This document shows positions 19,201 through 26,386 of a DNA stretch of 64,000 bases, in pieces. Position 1 is the first letter of the stretch. Every line of letters begins with the position of its first letter. The stretch covers positions 62,001 to 126,000 of the forward strand of contig NZ_LECT01000048.1 in NCBI RefSeq assembly GCF_001027925.1, read 5' to 3'. The position numbers were made by a program, and so were the translations under genes. The stretch comes from Rhodopirellula islandica. GTDB taxonomy: Bacteria; Planctomycetota; Planctomycetia; Pirellulales; Pirellulaceae. Below the pieces are notes generated by a model, which had not been told where the DNA came from, searched no databases, and saw nothing but the letters and a program-made list of their open reading frames with translations.

Positions 19201-19528
19201 CTGACGATGACAAAGGATCGCCTTCCGGTGGCATGCGAGAACTCTCGTCTTCGCTGGTCACCCACTCGATCAACGGACTGTCTTCAGGTTCGCCTTCGAT
19301 CACGAACGGCCCCCAACCATCGCCTCCCTTGAAGGCCTCTGATTTGATGTCCAGTCGCAATCCACTCCGCTGCTTTTCCTCGCCGTGGCAGGAATAGCAA
19401 TGCTGTTGCAAAATCGGTCGGACGTCATGAACAAAGTCGACCTCGTCAGCCCGCAAGAGAACGGGAACCAAACTTCCGATCAAAAGAACGAAGAGAGGCA
19501 AAACGAACAGTCCGAAAAGGTTAGGCAT
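16259..19528 (-). CDS. DUF1549/DUF1553 c-type cytochrome with two discoidin-like modules
   Basis: This is a 1089-residue exported protein; the ATG at 19528 was chosen over a GTG at 19546. The signal peptide is followed by a planctomycete cytochrome-c domain (haem site CYSCH, residues 44-48). DUF1549 follows (about 155-375), with a second CxxCH, GCARCHDHKFDP, near 343-354. Two tandem F5/8-type-C-like units come next (about 430-580 and 585-725), each with a SSWMSxxxGxGWVxxxL and VVWGRDRxGKxxDRLAT stretch. The C-terminal DUF1553 contains NPLTARVMANRIWQWHFGVG. The discoidin-like pair suggests binding to carbohydrate or surfaces. It likely forms an operon with the DUF1501 gene 60 bases downstream. 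Confidence 0.9.
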   Translation of the reverse strand: MPNLFGLFVLPLFVLLIGSLVPVLLRADEVDFVHDVRPILQQHCYSCHGEEKQRSGLRLDIKSEAFKGGDGWGPFVIEGEPEDSPLIEWVTSEDESSRMPPEGDPLSSSEIATLTNWVEQGADWPDGVDLAVLEDRMDHWSFEPVVMPDMPQVSKADWPRGPLDRMVLARLEQEGLSPSPPADPVVWLRRVTFDLTGLPPTPNEVNDFLGRLEHGEAAFSEVVERLLESPRYGERWAQHWLDVVRYADTHGFEVNTERPNAWPYRDYVIESMNRDTPYDQFIKEQIVGDALGRDRATGFLVTASVLLPGQIGADEPSKRLARQDSLDEIVNNVSQTFLGLSVGCARCHDHKFDPISAKDYYSMQAFVAGVEYKDRELKTPESEALKKQAEIWAKRVTEIEEQLSRFVPIARPRPDDGEPIRTTNARKNTETFEPLEAKFIRFTIHDSNLHPSLGLIAPCIDEFEIYTDEAEPRNVALASLGAQATASGSVESSNHKLIHLNDGVYGNPSSWMSDTNGTGWVMFELPEPIRIGKVVWGRDRLGKLTDRLATSYTLEAGVSEEKLTTLAHLEPRRRSVQATMNTDRITPVRANRLRFTVLATNRLEPCLDELEVFNTEGENIALASMGTSVKTSGDNLVANRHDPRFINDGRHGNASSWMSSEDGKGWVELQFAREQEIERVVWGRDREGKFDDRLATEYLIETALDQDWRRIADSRDRVVWDAGTKPSAEFLLVGLTPDETRVASGLQKEKAHLEKKIRENRKGPSVFAGTFRKPDDIHLLNRGDPEQPKEAVVPAVLSSLGDVQLSAKTPEQERRKALADWIARPDNPLTARVMANRIWQWHFGVGFVDTPNDFGRNGSQPTHPELLDWLALELIRGEWSIKHMHRVIVLSATYRQSTQHNELAAAKDADVRWLWRYPSRRLDGEAIRDSILAINGQLDLKMGGRGFSLFNKRGGLSGFVPVESFQGDGLRRMIYAHKVRRERDAVFGAFDCPDGGQSAARRIESTTPIQALNLFNSPFTMEQAKAFADVLQEQAKDDVSQQVQRAYWVGLNRKPSAEELSDAVSVVREFGLETFCRALFNCNEFLFLP

Positions 19529-20120
19529 GGGATTCCTACAGGACACTCTTTGCAGGGACGACTACCGGCAGGGTGTTTCCCAAACTCAAATCATTCGTCA
19601 AATGAACAGAATCAGAGTTGGAACAGCTGCGAACTGGTGGCCGAGGAGTCGTTAGGCGGGACCGCCAATTGTAGCAGAACTCGTCCAACGTATTTGCTTC
19701 AACCAGGTCGGCAGGAATGATCGGGTGCAACGATGTGAGCCGTTCGGGCGTTCGCCCCGGTTGTATGTGGGAGCAACGACGCTACCCAAAACATTCCAAA
19801 TGCTGAAAGACTCCTGCCGAACTGCTTGTCACAACTTCCCCGTGTCTCCACCAGCAAAGAACGAAAGGAGGCCAAGCCATGCGTTTTGTTGGCGTAACAC
19901 GCCGACAGACAAAGATGCGGACGATGCGGATCTTGTCTTGCGAAGCAACACCAGGCTGACACTGAATTATTGTAGACTCACGCTGCAGTCGCATCCCAAT
20001 GCTCCGACAGGAGATGGCACGCATCTTGCGCTGATTCAACGCGGTTCGGGACAACGTCATTCACGACGTTTCGCAGACGCCAACGAAGTGCCCTGACCTA
20101 GCTTCCACTTGAGACCGCTC
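19529..20120. other. Intergenic region with diverged palindromic element
   Basis: A divergent gap of about 590 bases between the DUF1553 gene and the three-gene operon. It holds copy C of the palindromic element (19701-19828) and presumably promoters for both sides. No gene was recognised. Confidence 0.45.
19701..19828 (+). repeat. Palindromic repeat element, copy C (diverged)
   Basis: This is a colinear but decayed relative of the reverse complement of copy D. The shared track is AGGTCGGCAGGAATGATCGG, then GTGAGCCGTTCGGGCGTTCG, GTGGGAGCAACGACG, CTACCCAAA and CTCCTGCCGAACTGCTTG. The terminal CTAAGCAGGT has become AACCAGGT. Confidence 0.75.
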
Positions 20121-20990
20121 ATGCCCACGATGCACCGTTTCCCGTACATCAACCGTTACGTCAACGATGTGTTTGCGAAGGAAACATCGCACTGGGACTT
20201 TGTCTTTCTTCGTCCTCTGTTGCTGGTCGCCTATTTTTTCATCCGCACGCTCCTGTTCCCGTTCAAGTTCGTTTTCCATCGGGTGCCATATGGATTTGAG
20301 GCCTACGCGATCGACAAAACGATGACGTGGGGAATGAAGCACTTGGCGAAGACGGATGCGGCAGAGCTGTTCCTGCGTCACGTGCAAATCGAGCCGATTC
20401 TCTATCGGCATGTGCTTCAACGCCAGAACGCCGATCCACCTACAGAAATCAAGAAGCTGAACGGAATCGATGGCGACTTTTCAGTTGAGAATCTGCCCAC
20501 AGCCGTCCAGAACAACATGACCATCGGTCACGATTTGTTGTCGTATGAATTGGTGGATCGCTTCGACAAACAAGCTTTCCTGGACAATCTCGATTACATC
20601 CGCAGCCAGCGACCACTCGACCATGAACAATTCAGCAAAGAGGCGTTGAACGAAAACCGAGAACACTCTTGGCAGGTTCTCGGCGCAACCAACATCGTCC
20701 TGTTGATCGTGACGACGATCACTGTCTTCGGTGACTTGAAGACCACGATGAGTGCCCTGAATTCGTTCAGTTCCGACTCCATTCTGCTGTGGTGTCTGAA
20801 GCGGATCTATGCGAGTGACCAAGAAATTCAAGTTGATTTGGATTTTTTCATGCAAGAAGTCAGCAACCGCGGGCACTACCACAGCAGTGCATTTTTTTCC
20901 AACCCGAGCCAGTACCTGTACTACCACATCGTCTTTGACGAAGTCGTGTATGACATGCTGTGCAACCGACCGCCGAGTACACAGCAGTGA
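20121..20990 (+). CDS. Membrane protein of unknown function, first gene of KAS III-like operon
   Basis: This is a 289-residue protein; the ATG at 20121 was taken over an upstream TTG at 20109. A strongly hydrophobic segment with aromatic and basic residues lies near the N-terminus (RPLLLVAYFFIRTLLFPFKF, about 28-47). A second lies near 190-208 (LGATNIVLLIVTTITVF). The rest is soluble and His/Asp/Glu-rich (LFLRHVQIEPILYRHVL; FDKQAFLDNLDYI; C-terminal YHSSAFFSNPSQYLYYHIVF). I recall a DUF6999 label for proteins of this kind but cannot confirm it. The stop overlaps a possible GTG start of the ketoacyl-synthase-like gene (GTGA at 20987-20990), pointing to joint translation and a shared pathway. 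Confidence 0.75.
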   Translation: MPTMHRFPYINRYVNDVFAKETSHWDFVFLRPLLLVAYFFIRTLLFPFKFVFHRVPYGFEAYAIDKTMTWGMKHLAKTDAAELFLRHVQIEPILYRHVLQRQNADPPTEIKKLNGIDGDFSVENLPTAVQNNMTIGHDLLSYELVDRFDKQAFLDNLDYIRSQRPLDHEQFSKEALNENREHSWQVLGATNIVLLIVTTITVFGDLKTTMSALNSFSSDSILLWCLKRIYASDQEIQVDLDFFMQEVSNRGHYHSSAFFSNPSQYLYYHIVFDEVVYDMLCNRPPSTQQ

Positions 20991-22117
20991 ATTCGTCGCC
21001 CCCCTCGCGAAGCAGCCATCATCCTGTCGCCTCCTGTTTCATCACGCGGACCGGATCGTTCTTGCCCGGCCCACGGGTGACAAATGAACGCCTGACCGAA
21101 TTTCTTGGGAATCTCCCCGGCGAAGAGGAAGTGATGCGGCAGGTGCTGCGTATGAACGGGATTGTCGGCCGACACTACGCTCAGGACACGAACCAAATAC
21201 CCACGCACGATGTTTATGAACTGGGAACGCTCGCAGCCATGCATTGCTTGGATTCCAGCCCCCTCCAAGTCTCACCCAGCTACCTTGCCGCCGGCACAAC
21301 CCACTGCCCGCTGTCAGGTCCTGGCCTGAGTTCCATCGTCCATCGTCAATTGGCAGATCGAGGCTATCTCAATCGGTCTGTCGAAATCAGTTCCCATTCA
21401 GGCATTTGCACGTCGTCTTCGGCCGCCTTCGTGGGGGCGGTGCGAGCCGTGAAGTCCGGCGACCATCATGCGGCCCTCTGTCTGGGAACAGAACACGCAT
21501 CTGAAATTCTTAAGTCGACCAAAATCCAGCCGATCGATGACCGGAACGCTCACGTCGATCTCCGGAACAGCCAGTGGTTCATGGCAGTGTTTTTGAGGTT
21601 CATGTTGTCCGACGGCGCGGGGGCGTTCTTGATTGAGAACGAACCTTCAGACACGCGTCCATCGTTGCGGGTGAACTGGACGCATAGCGTTTCCTTCGCG
21701 CATGAGGCCCCACTGTGCATGAAGTTGGAAAACGAAACGGGATTGCTCACCCAAGATGTGAAAATCCTGTCGCGTCACATGTTTGAACTCGGTGGTCGCG
21801 CGTTTTCGCAATCGCTCCAACAGCACGGGGAATCTCTCGATGAATACGCGATGATTCTGCCGCACATGTCCTCGTTCTTCTTCCGACGCAAAATGGAACG
21901 CGTGATTGCCAGTCACTGCAGCGACCAATCTGCACCGGTGCCCTACTGGACCAACCTCGCGGACGTTGGCAACACCGGTGCCGCCAGCATCTACGTGATG
22001 CTCGATCACCACTTGCGTTCAGAAACACCCCAGGCCGGTGAGCGTTTGCTGTTGTTCATTCCCGAATCGGGGCAATTCAATTTCGTCCTGGTGAGCTTGA
22101 CTGTGGTGATGCCATGA
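20960..22117 (+). CDS. Beta-ketoacyl-ACP synthase III-like condensing enzyme
   Basis: This is a 385-residue thiolase-fold protein. A complete Cys-His-Asn triad of the FabH type is visible: Cys150 in HSGICTSSSAA, His302 in ILPHMSSFF and Asn338 in DVGNTGAAS. LSDGAGAFLIENE is also typical. The most upstream start is GTG 20960; a GTG at 20987 overlapping the previous stop is an attractive alternative, since the fold begins only near residue 23. It is diverged from housekeeping FabH in the N-terminal half, has no adjacent fatty-acid genes and sits between a membrane protein and a monooxygenase. A specialised acyl condensation or acyl transfer is therefore likelier than routine fatty-acid initiation. 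The ATGA overlap with the next gene supports coupling. Confidence 0.82.
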   Translation: MQPTAEYTAVNSSPPSRSSHHPVASCFITRTGSFLPGPRVTNERLTEFLGNLPGEEEVMRQVLRMNGIVGRHYAQDTNQIPTHDVYELGTLAAMHCLDSSPLQVSPSYLAAGTTHCPLSGPGLSSIVHRQLADRGYLNRSVEISSHSGICTSSSAAFVGAVRAVKSGDHHAALCLGTEHASEILKSTKIQPIDDRNAHVDLRNSQWFMAVFLRFMLSDGAGAFLIENEPSDTRPSLRVNWTHSVSFAHEAPLCMKLENETGLLTQDVKILSRHMFELGGRAFSQSLQQHGESLDEYAMILPHMSSFFFRRKMERVIASHCSDQSAPVPYWTNLADVGNTGAASIYVMLDHHLRSETPQAGERLLLFIPESGQFNFVLVSLTVVMP

Positions 22118-23826
22118 GCGAACACGCGTCGCCTGTACCGGTCGGTTCGCAGGTTGCCGTTCCGAAACCGAAACCGCGTTTGGCAATCGTCGGTTGCGGG
22201 AGCAGCGGATTGGTGACGCTGAAGAATGCACGCGATCAATTGCCTGATTGGGAGATCGTGTGCTTCGAAAAATCAGATCGAATCACGGGTTGTTGGGGCA
22301 ATCCTTCTCCGGGATTTGTTTCGACCTCGACCAAGTACACGACGCAGTTTGCGTGTTTTCCCTTGTTCGATGACAGTGTCTCAGGTGACGGCGTGTCCGA
22401 TTTCCGTGACTTCTTTTGCGACGGGGAGTACGGCGACTACCTGGAATCCTTCGCGACCGCGTTCTCACTTCATTCGTCCATTCGGTGCAAAACGCGGGTC
22501 GACCAAATCCGCTACGTCGAAGCGTCGAATGAGTGGCAACTGAAAACCCGCGGCCTCGAACCCGACGACAGCCCCCAACGAATCGAGATCTTTCAGGCGG
22601 TGATCATCTGCACGGGATTGGCAGCCCGAGCACGGACCATTCCGCCGTCCCGTGCCCAGTCGGCCAACCAAGCCAGCCTCCGTTCCGAAACACCGCGATT
22701 GCTAAACAATGCCCAACAGATCGATGAGATCGAGAATCAAACCGTCGTCGTGATTGGCGGTGGAGAATCAGCGGTTGATTTCGCCGATCGATTGTCTCGC
22801 CCCGAGCGGAACAATCGAGTCTTCCTCTCGCTGAAGTCGGGCATTCGGGTGAGCCCCCGCTACCACCCCATCCACGGCGTCCCTTCGGACTTTTTGCGCA
22901 ATCGCCTGATGCTTTCAATCCATCCCGACCTACGCAATTGGATCGGGGAACGATTCGTGAAGGCACGCATTCGATACGCAGATGCATTTCGTCGATGGTT
23001 CCCGACCCACAAGGCCTCGCCATCCCAACAAGATGAGCCACAAAGCGATCGCGAGCGGAAGAAAAACGATTGGGCGATGCGACTGACGCGGGCCGCCAAG
23101 GATGACTTGTTCAATATGTTTCATAACAAGAGCGACCGCTTTCTCGACTCGGTCGCCGATGATCGCATTTGCATCGTTGGCCCCGCAGCAGATTCACTGG
23201 ACACCTACTTCGATTTCGAACGCGAAAGGACACGGAAACTTTGTCCGGATGTCGTCGTCCCCGCGATCGGATACGAATCCTGCTTGGAAGCCCTCTCGGA
23301 TTCAGAGATCCAACTGAGCGACTTCTACCTTGGCTGTTGCCATCGCAGATTCCGGAACCTCTTTTTGGTTGGGTTTGCCCGCCCCATCATCGGCAACGTC
23401 CCCACGATCAGCGAGATGCAAGCGAAGTTCGCTGTCAAACTGCTCTCAGGAGATTGTTCCCTGCCAATTGATTTTGCACGTCAGCATGATCGAGACACAA
23501 GCAATCAGCGGATGCGTTTTGGCAAACTCAATCTGGCAGCAATCTATCCCGTCGAGATGATTCCTTATTGTGACCGGCTTTCAAGACTCATGGGCGACTA
23601 CCCCAGCCTCAAACGGTGTGGTTCACTCGGGGCCTGGTTCCGGGTCCAGTTGGCCACCTCAACCACGATGCACTATGAGCTTGATGATCGCTCCACTCGA
23701 TCACGTTTGAGCCAGGCAAAGGTGTTGATGCCACCTCTCTTCATCGTCCTGTTGCTGATGCTCAAGCCAGTTGATTGGTCGTATCGTTTGCTGACGTGGC
23801 GAAGAAGAGCTCCAAAGAAAGTTTGA
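22114..23826 (+). CDS. Membrane-anchored flavin-containing monooxygenase-like oxidoreductase
   Basis: This is a 570-residue protein. Its ATG overlaps the stop of the condensing-enzyme gene (ATGA, 22114-22117). An FAD-binding GxGxxG (LAIVGCGSSGLVTL, about 23-36) and an NAD(P)-binding VVVIGGGESAVDFADRL (about 208-224) give the two-dinucleotide architecture of FMO/Baeyer-Villiger-type enzymes. ACFPLFDD and GNVPTISEMQAKFAVKLLSG fit the FMO fold. The canonical FMO FxGxxxHxxxY motif is not evident. A C-terminal hydrophobic helix (MPPLFIVLLLMLKPVDW) and a basic tail suggest a tail anchor. The expected role is oxygenation of the product of the neighbouring condensing enzyme; the substrate is unknown. 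Confidence 0.8.
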   Translation: MSEHASPVPVGSQVAVPKPKPRLAIVGCGSSGLVTLKNARDQLPDWEIVCFEKSDRITGCWGNPSPGFVSTSTKYTTQFACFPLFDDSVSGDGVSDFRDFFCDGEYGDYLESFATAFSLHSSIRCKTRVDQIRYVEASNEWQLKTRGLEPDDSPQRIEIFQAVIICTGLAARARTIPPSRAQSANQASLRSETPRLLNNAQQIDEIENQTVVVIGGGESAVDFADRLSRPERNNRVFLSLKSGIRVSPRYHPIHGVPSDFLRNRLMLSIHPDLRNWIGERFVKARIRYADAFRRWFPTHKASPSQQDEPQSDRERKKNDWAMRLTRAAKDDLFNMFHNKSDRFLDSVADDRICIVGPAADSLDTYFDFERERTRKLCPDVVVPAIGYESCLEALSDSEIQLSDFYLGCCHRRFRNLFLVGFARPIIGNVPTISEMQAKFAVKLLSGDCSLPIDFARQHDRDTSNQRMRFGKLNLAAIYPVEMIPYCDRLSRLMGDYPSLKRCGSLGAWFRVQLATSTTMHYELDDRSTRSRLSQAKVLMPPLFIVLLLMLKPVDWSYRLLTWRRRAPKKV

Positions 23827-23899
23827 CACGCCGCCCCAACCCTTCCCAGAACACCCCAATCACCGCCCACCAGAATCCCCCGCACTTCAGTTCATGTGC

Positions 23900-24280
23900 T
23901 CAGAGGTCTTGGGCCGGATCCACCAACTCGCTTTGGAGAGCAGGTGCAAACCTCCCCAGCGGCGACTTCAGGACTCGCAAGCGTTTCATGATCACGCCCT
24001 CTTCCAACAAGCGTTGTTCTTGCAAGGAAGGGTTGACCGGCGGCAACCTGCCGTCGTTGTAGACCACTCGCCACCAAGGCAACGCATCAGAGGATGCTCC
24101 GAGCAATTGCCCCACCGCTCGGTGGCGGCGCGGATAGCCTGCTCGCGCGGCGACATCGCCGTAGCTGACCACCTCCCCCGGTCGCAGTGCCTCGATGGCG
24201 GCGACAAAGGCGGTTCGCATGGGATCGGACTCCGGTTCTCGTTCGGTCCATTCCGGCGATTTGGGCGACTCAGAAGTCAT
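23900..24280 (-). CDS. Alkyltransferase-like (ATL/MGMT C-terminal family) protein
   Basis: This is a 126-residue protein; the ATG at 24280 was chosen because it leaves a short acidic lead before the family domain. The O6-alkylguanine-DNA alkyltransferase C-terminal fold is clear from VVSYGDVAARAGYPRRHRAV and LPWWRVV. The alkyl-acceptor Cys of the usual PCHR motif is Trp (PWWR, Trp69), as in ATL proteins, which bind alkylated DNA without repairing it directly and flag it for nucleotide excision repair. The retained Arg in RRHRAVG fits DNA-base flipping. The gene is convergent with the FMO-like gene. Confidence 0.82.
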   Translation of the reverse strand: MTSESPKSPEWTEREPESDPMRTAFVAAIEALRPGEVVSYGDVAARAGYPRRHRAVGQLLGASSDALPWWRVVYNDGRLPPVNPSLQEQRLLEEGVIMKRLRVLKSPLGRFAPALQSELVDPAQDL

Positions 24281-24461
24281 GGGCTCAGAATTCCACTCGA
24301 TTTTCGTTTGGCGGCCGCGAACCTGAATTTGGTTGCATGCGTCTTGACTACCGACGATCATGTCGTCACTGGGTCGCGATTCCGCGTCGCGACAAAACTT
24401 CCGCACGTTCGCTTGTCTGTTCTGGTTGGCACCTGGGCAAGTGGCGTCGAACCAAATTTTC

Positions 24462-24518
24462 AAAGGAGGTGATCAAGTGGATTATTGCTGTATTAGCCAA
24501 CGGGGTGGAAACCCTTGA
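24462..24518 (+). other. Perfect extended Shine-Dalgarno site with 13-codon frame
   Basis: AAAGGAGGTGATC (24462-24474) is an exact complement of the usual 3' end of bacterial 16S rRNA. Three bases later a GTG (24477) opens a frame of 13 codons (MDYCCISQRGGNP) ending in TGA. It could be a leader peptide, a relic of a lost gene or chance. No gene follows on this strand. Confidence 0.3.
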
Positions 24519-24587
24519 CGAAAGTCGGCGGGCTGACGCCAGGGTCAGCCACCCCACTCGCGATCACTTTCTAGAACGCGAGCCTAG

Positions 24588-24632
24588 CCCGTTTGCTGAG
24601 ATGGTTACCTTGGTCTCAGCAGACGGGTTTTT
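24588..24632 (+). terminator. Terminator-like hairpin
   Basis: CCCGTTTGCTGAGA (24588-24601) pairs with TCTCAGCAGACGGG (24614-24627) with one mismatch and is followed by five T. No obvious plus-strand gene precedes it. Confidence 0.45.
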
Positions 24633-24673
24633 CGTGCGCTGACCAGTTCAGACCCACGCATGTTTCAATCCTA

Positions 24674-24798
24674 GTGGTCTGTTAAAGCTAAAAGTTAGGG
24701 TTGGTCGTAGTGGACGAGGCCACGAGTCCTTGGATTTGACGCCAGTTCAGGACTCGTGGCCTCGTCCACTACCTTAAAAACAAGTCGTGACAGACCAC
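24674..24798. repeat. Nested inverted-repeat element (GTAGTGGACGAGGC family)
   Basis: The inner part is a perfect 24-base inverted repeat, 24707-24730 (starts GTAGTGGACGAGGCCACGAG) with 24749-24772, spacer 18. An outer pair GTGGTCTGT (24674-24682) and ACAGACCAC (24790-24798) encloses it. The inner unit matches those at 11207-11454. Confidence 0.8.
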
Positions 24799-24853
24799 GA
24801 GGCTTGTTCAAATTGGCAGGAACATGTCACGAAGCATCGTTGCAGCGAATGCT

Positions 24854-25636
24854 TCAGTTCACACTGAATGGGGGCGGAAACTCTTTTCGGGATCCAGACG
24901 ACTCTGCCAAGTCGACGTTGCCTTCTTCCACGCTGACGGACTGCAGGTTCAAACCGCCCCGCTGGATCATTCGAATCAGTGTTTCGGCTCGTTGATCCAC
25001 ATCGGACATTGCCAGCAGCTTGATCTTTTCATCGGGATCAAACGGCAACGTGTAAGCGATGATGTCGGTGATCGGCCCGACCCCCATTTGCCCAGCCATC
25101 AAATCATGCAGGGACTTTTGGGAACCTTCGCTGACGGGAATGATCTTTCCGAAGGCCTCGAGCAACCGCTTCTTCAGATCGGCCCGTTTTTGTGTTCCGG
25201 CGGGCAGATAGAAGTCGTCAATCAGATCGACACGGGCCGTCCGGAACGAACGCCCGGTGTCCAGTTCATGACGCACCGTGGCGCGGCGGATCCCCACCAC
25301 CAAAATGTTGTGTCGATCGCCTTCGAGTTCCGCGTGCGAAATGATCTTGCCGACACACACGGTCGGCGAAATCGGAGGCAACATATTCAACGGCAACTTC
25401 AGGTTCGCCGTGTCATCCAACACCACGCTGCCCTGAGAATTGGTCAGCGTCGCCATCGTGATCAGGTGATCCGTCGACAAGGCTTCTTGCAGCATGTCGA
25501 CGTATCGAGGTTCGAACACGTGCAGAGGCTGCATCGCGTGAGGGAACAAAACCATTCCCGGAAACGGAAACAACCGGACCAGCCCGTCGAAATCATCCGG
25601 CAGACTGGTCACACCCGTGATCGAATCAAAACTCAT
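24854..25636 (-). CDS. LON substrate-binding-domain protein
   Basis: This 260-residue protein consists mainly of the N-terminal PUA-like domain of Lon proteases, without ATPase or protease parts. The start of the domain is typical: RLFPFPGMVLFPHAMQPLHVFEPRYVDML, seen here as LFPFPGMVLFPHAMQP followed by LHVFEPRYVDM. VCVGKIISHAELEGDRHNIL and DLKKRLLEAF also fit. Stand-alone LON-domain proteins are widespread but their role is unclear; binding of unfolded peptides is inferred. The start lies three bases after the stop of the Bax-inhibitor gene, so the two are almost certainly co-transcribed. Confidence 0.87.
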   Translation of the reverse strand: MSFDSITGVTSLPDDFDGLVRLFPFPGMVLFPHAMQPLHVFEPRYVDMLQEALSTDHLITMATLTNSQGSVVLDDTANLKLPLNMLPPISPTVCVGKIISHAELEGDRHNILVVGIRRATVRHELDTGRSFRTARVDLIDDFYLPAGTQKRADLKKRLLEAFGKIIPVSEGSQKSLHDLMAGQMGVGPITDIIAYTLPFDPDEKIKLLAMSDVDQRAETLIRMIQRGGLNLQSVSVEEGNVDLAESSGSRKEFPPPFSVN

Positions 25637-25639
25637 GAA

Positions 25640-26386
25640 TCAGTCGTTGCTGGAGAAGGCAATCAGGATTCGCAGCACGTAGTAGAACAACAACGCGACC
25701 GAAGCAAACAACGCCAAGGACGCGGCGACGTACTGACGCGTGTCGTAGTGGTGCAAAACATTGGAGGTGTCATACAGAATGTAGCCGCATGCCAAGGCCA
25801 CCATCGCGGCGCTGAAGAACAGCCCCAATGAGAAACCAAAGAAAACGCCACAGACGACGACGCCCATCGCGACCAATCCGGCCACGAACAAATAAGTGCC
25901 CCACGATGCCAAGTCGACTCGCGTGAGCATCACGAACCCGGTCAGCCCGGCGAAAGTGAGCGTGGTGATGATCCCTGCCAAAATCGGGATCTGAGGTTGC
26001 CCCATGACGCGAATGGCGATGTACATGAGCGGAAGCATGATCACGGCTTGGGCGACGACGTACAGTCCCAACCCGGCGTACTGCAGACCGCGAGATTGTC
26101 CGCTGCTGGCCCAAGAACGAGCCATCCAACTGACGGCCATGAAGGCGCCCAGCACCAACAGCCAACCGTATCCGCCCGTCATCCGCTGGACCATCATGTC
26201 CATGGTCGCGGCAGGAACCATCGTGAACAGCACGACTTCCAACGCCAAGAAAGCGAAGACCGCTCCTGAAAGGTGAGCGTAGGTGCGGCGAATGAACGCA
26301 ATTCGATCGGTCTCATCTGCGTAGATCGCTGCGTTGCCGTAGGCGGCACCATCCACGCCGGAAGAGTAAGGATTCATGTTGCTCAT
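25640..26386 (-). CDS. Bax inhibitor-1/YccA family membrane protein
   Basis: This is a 248-residue protein with seven hydrophobic segments in the BI-1 pattern. A cytosolic N-terminus (ETDRIAFIRRTYAHLSGAVF) leads into TM1. Typical stretches follow: GLGLYVVAQAVIMLPLMYIA, TLTFAGLTGFVMLTR, and GYILYDTSNVLHHYDTRQYV with the conserved Asp of the pH/Ca-sensing pair. Family members YetJ and TMBIM act as calcium-leak channels, and YccA interacts with the FtsH protease. Coupling with the LON-domain gene downstream suggests a link to protein quality control, by inference. Start ATG 26386; ATG 26377 is an alternative. Confidence 0.9.
   Translation of the reverse strand: MSNMNPYSSGVDGAAYGNAAIYADETDRIAFIRRTYAHLSGAVFAFLALEVVLFTMVPAATMDMMVQRMTGGYGWLLVLGAFMAVSWMARSWASSGQSRGLQYAGLGLYVVAQAVIMLPLMYIAIRVMGQPQIPILAGIITTLTFAGLTGFVMLTRVDLASWGTYLFVAGLVAMGVVVCGVFFGFSLGLFFSAAMVALACGYILYDTSNVLHHYDTRQYVAASLALFASVALLFYYVLRILIAFSSND

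Larger units (their letters stand above)
24281..24853. other. Intergenic region with hairpins and an orphan ribosome-binding-like site
   Basis: About 570 bases hold a 13-base 16S-complementary sequence (24462-24474), a terminator-like hairpin (24588-24632) and a large inverted-repeat element (24674-24798). No gene with family resemblance is seen. Confidence 0.5.

Noticed and set aside
19725-20096. A 123-codon frame in the gap before the KAS III-like operon
   Set aside because: It starts inside a repeat element and shows no conserved motif, signal peptide or coding character.
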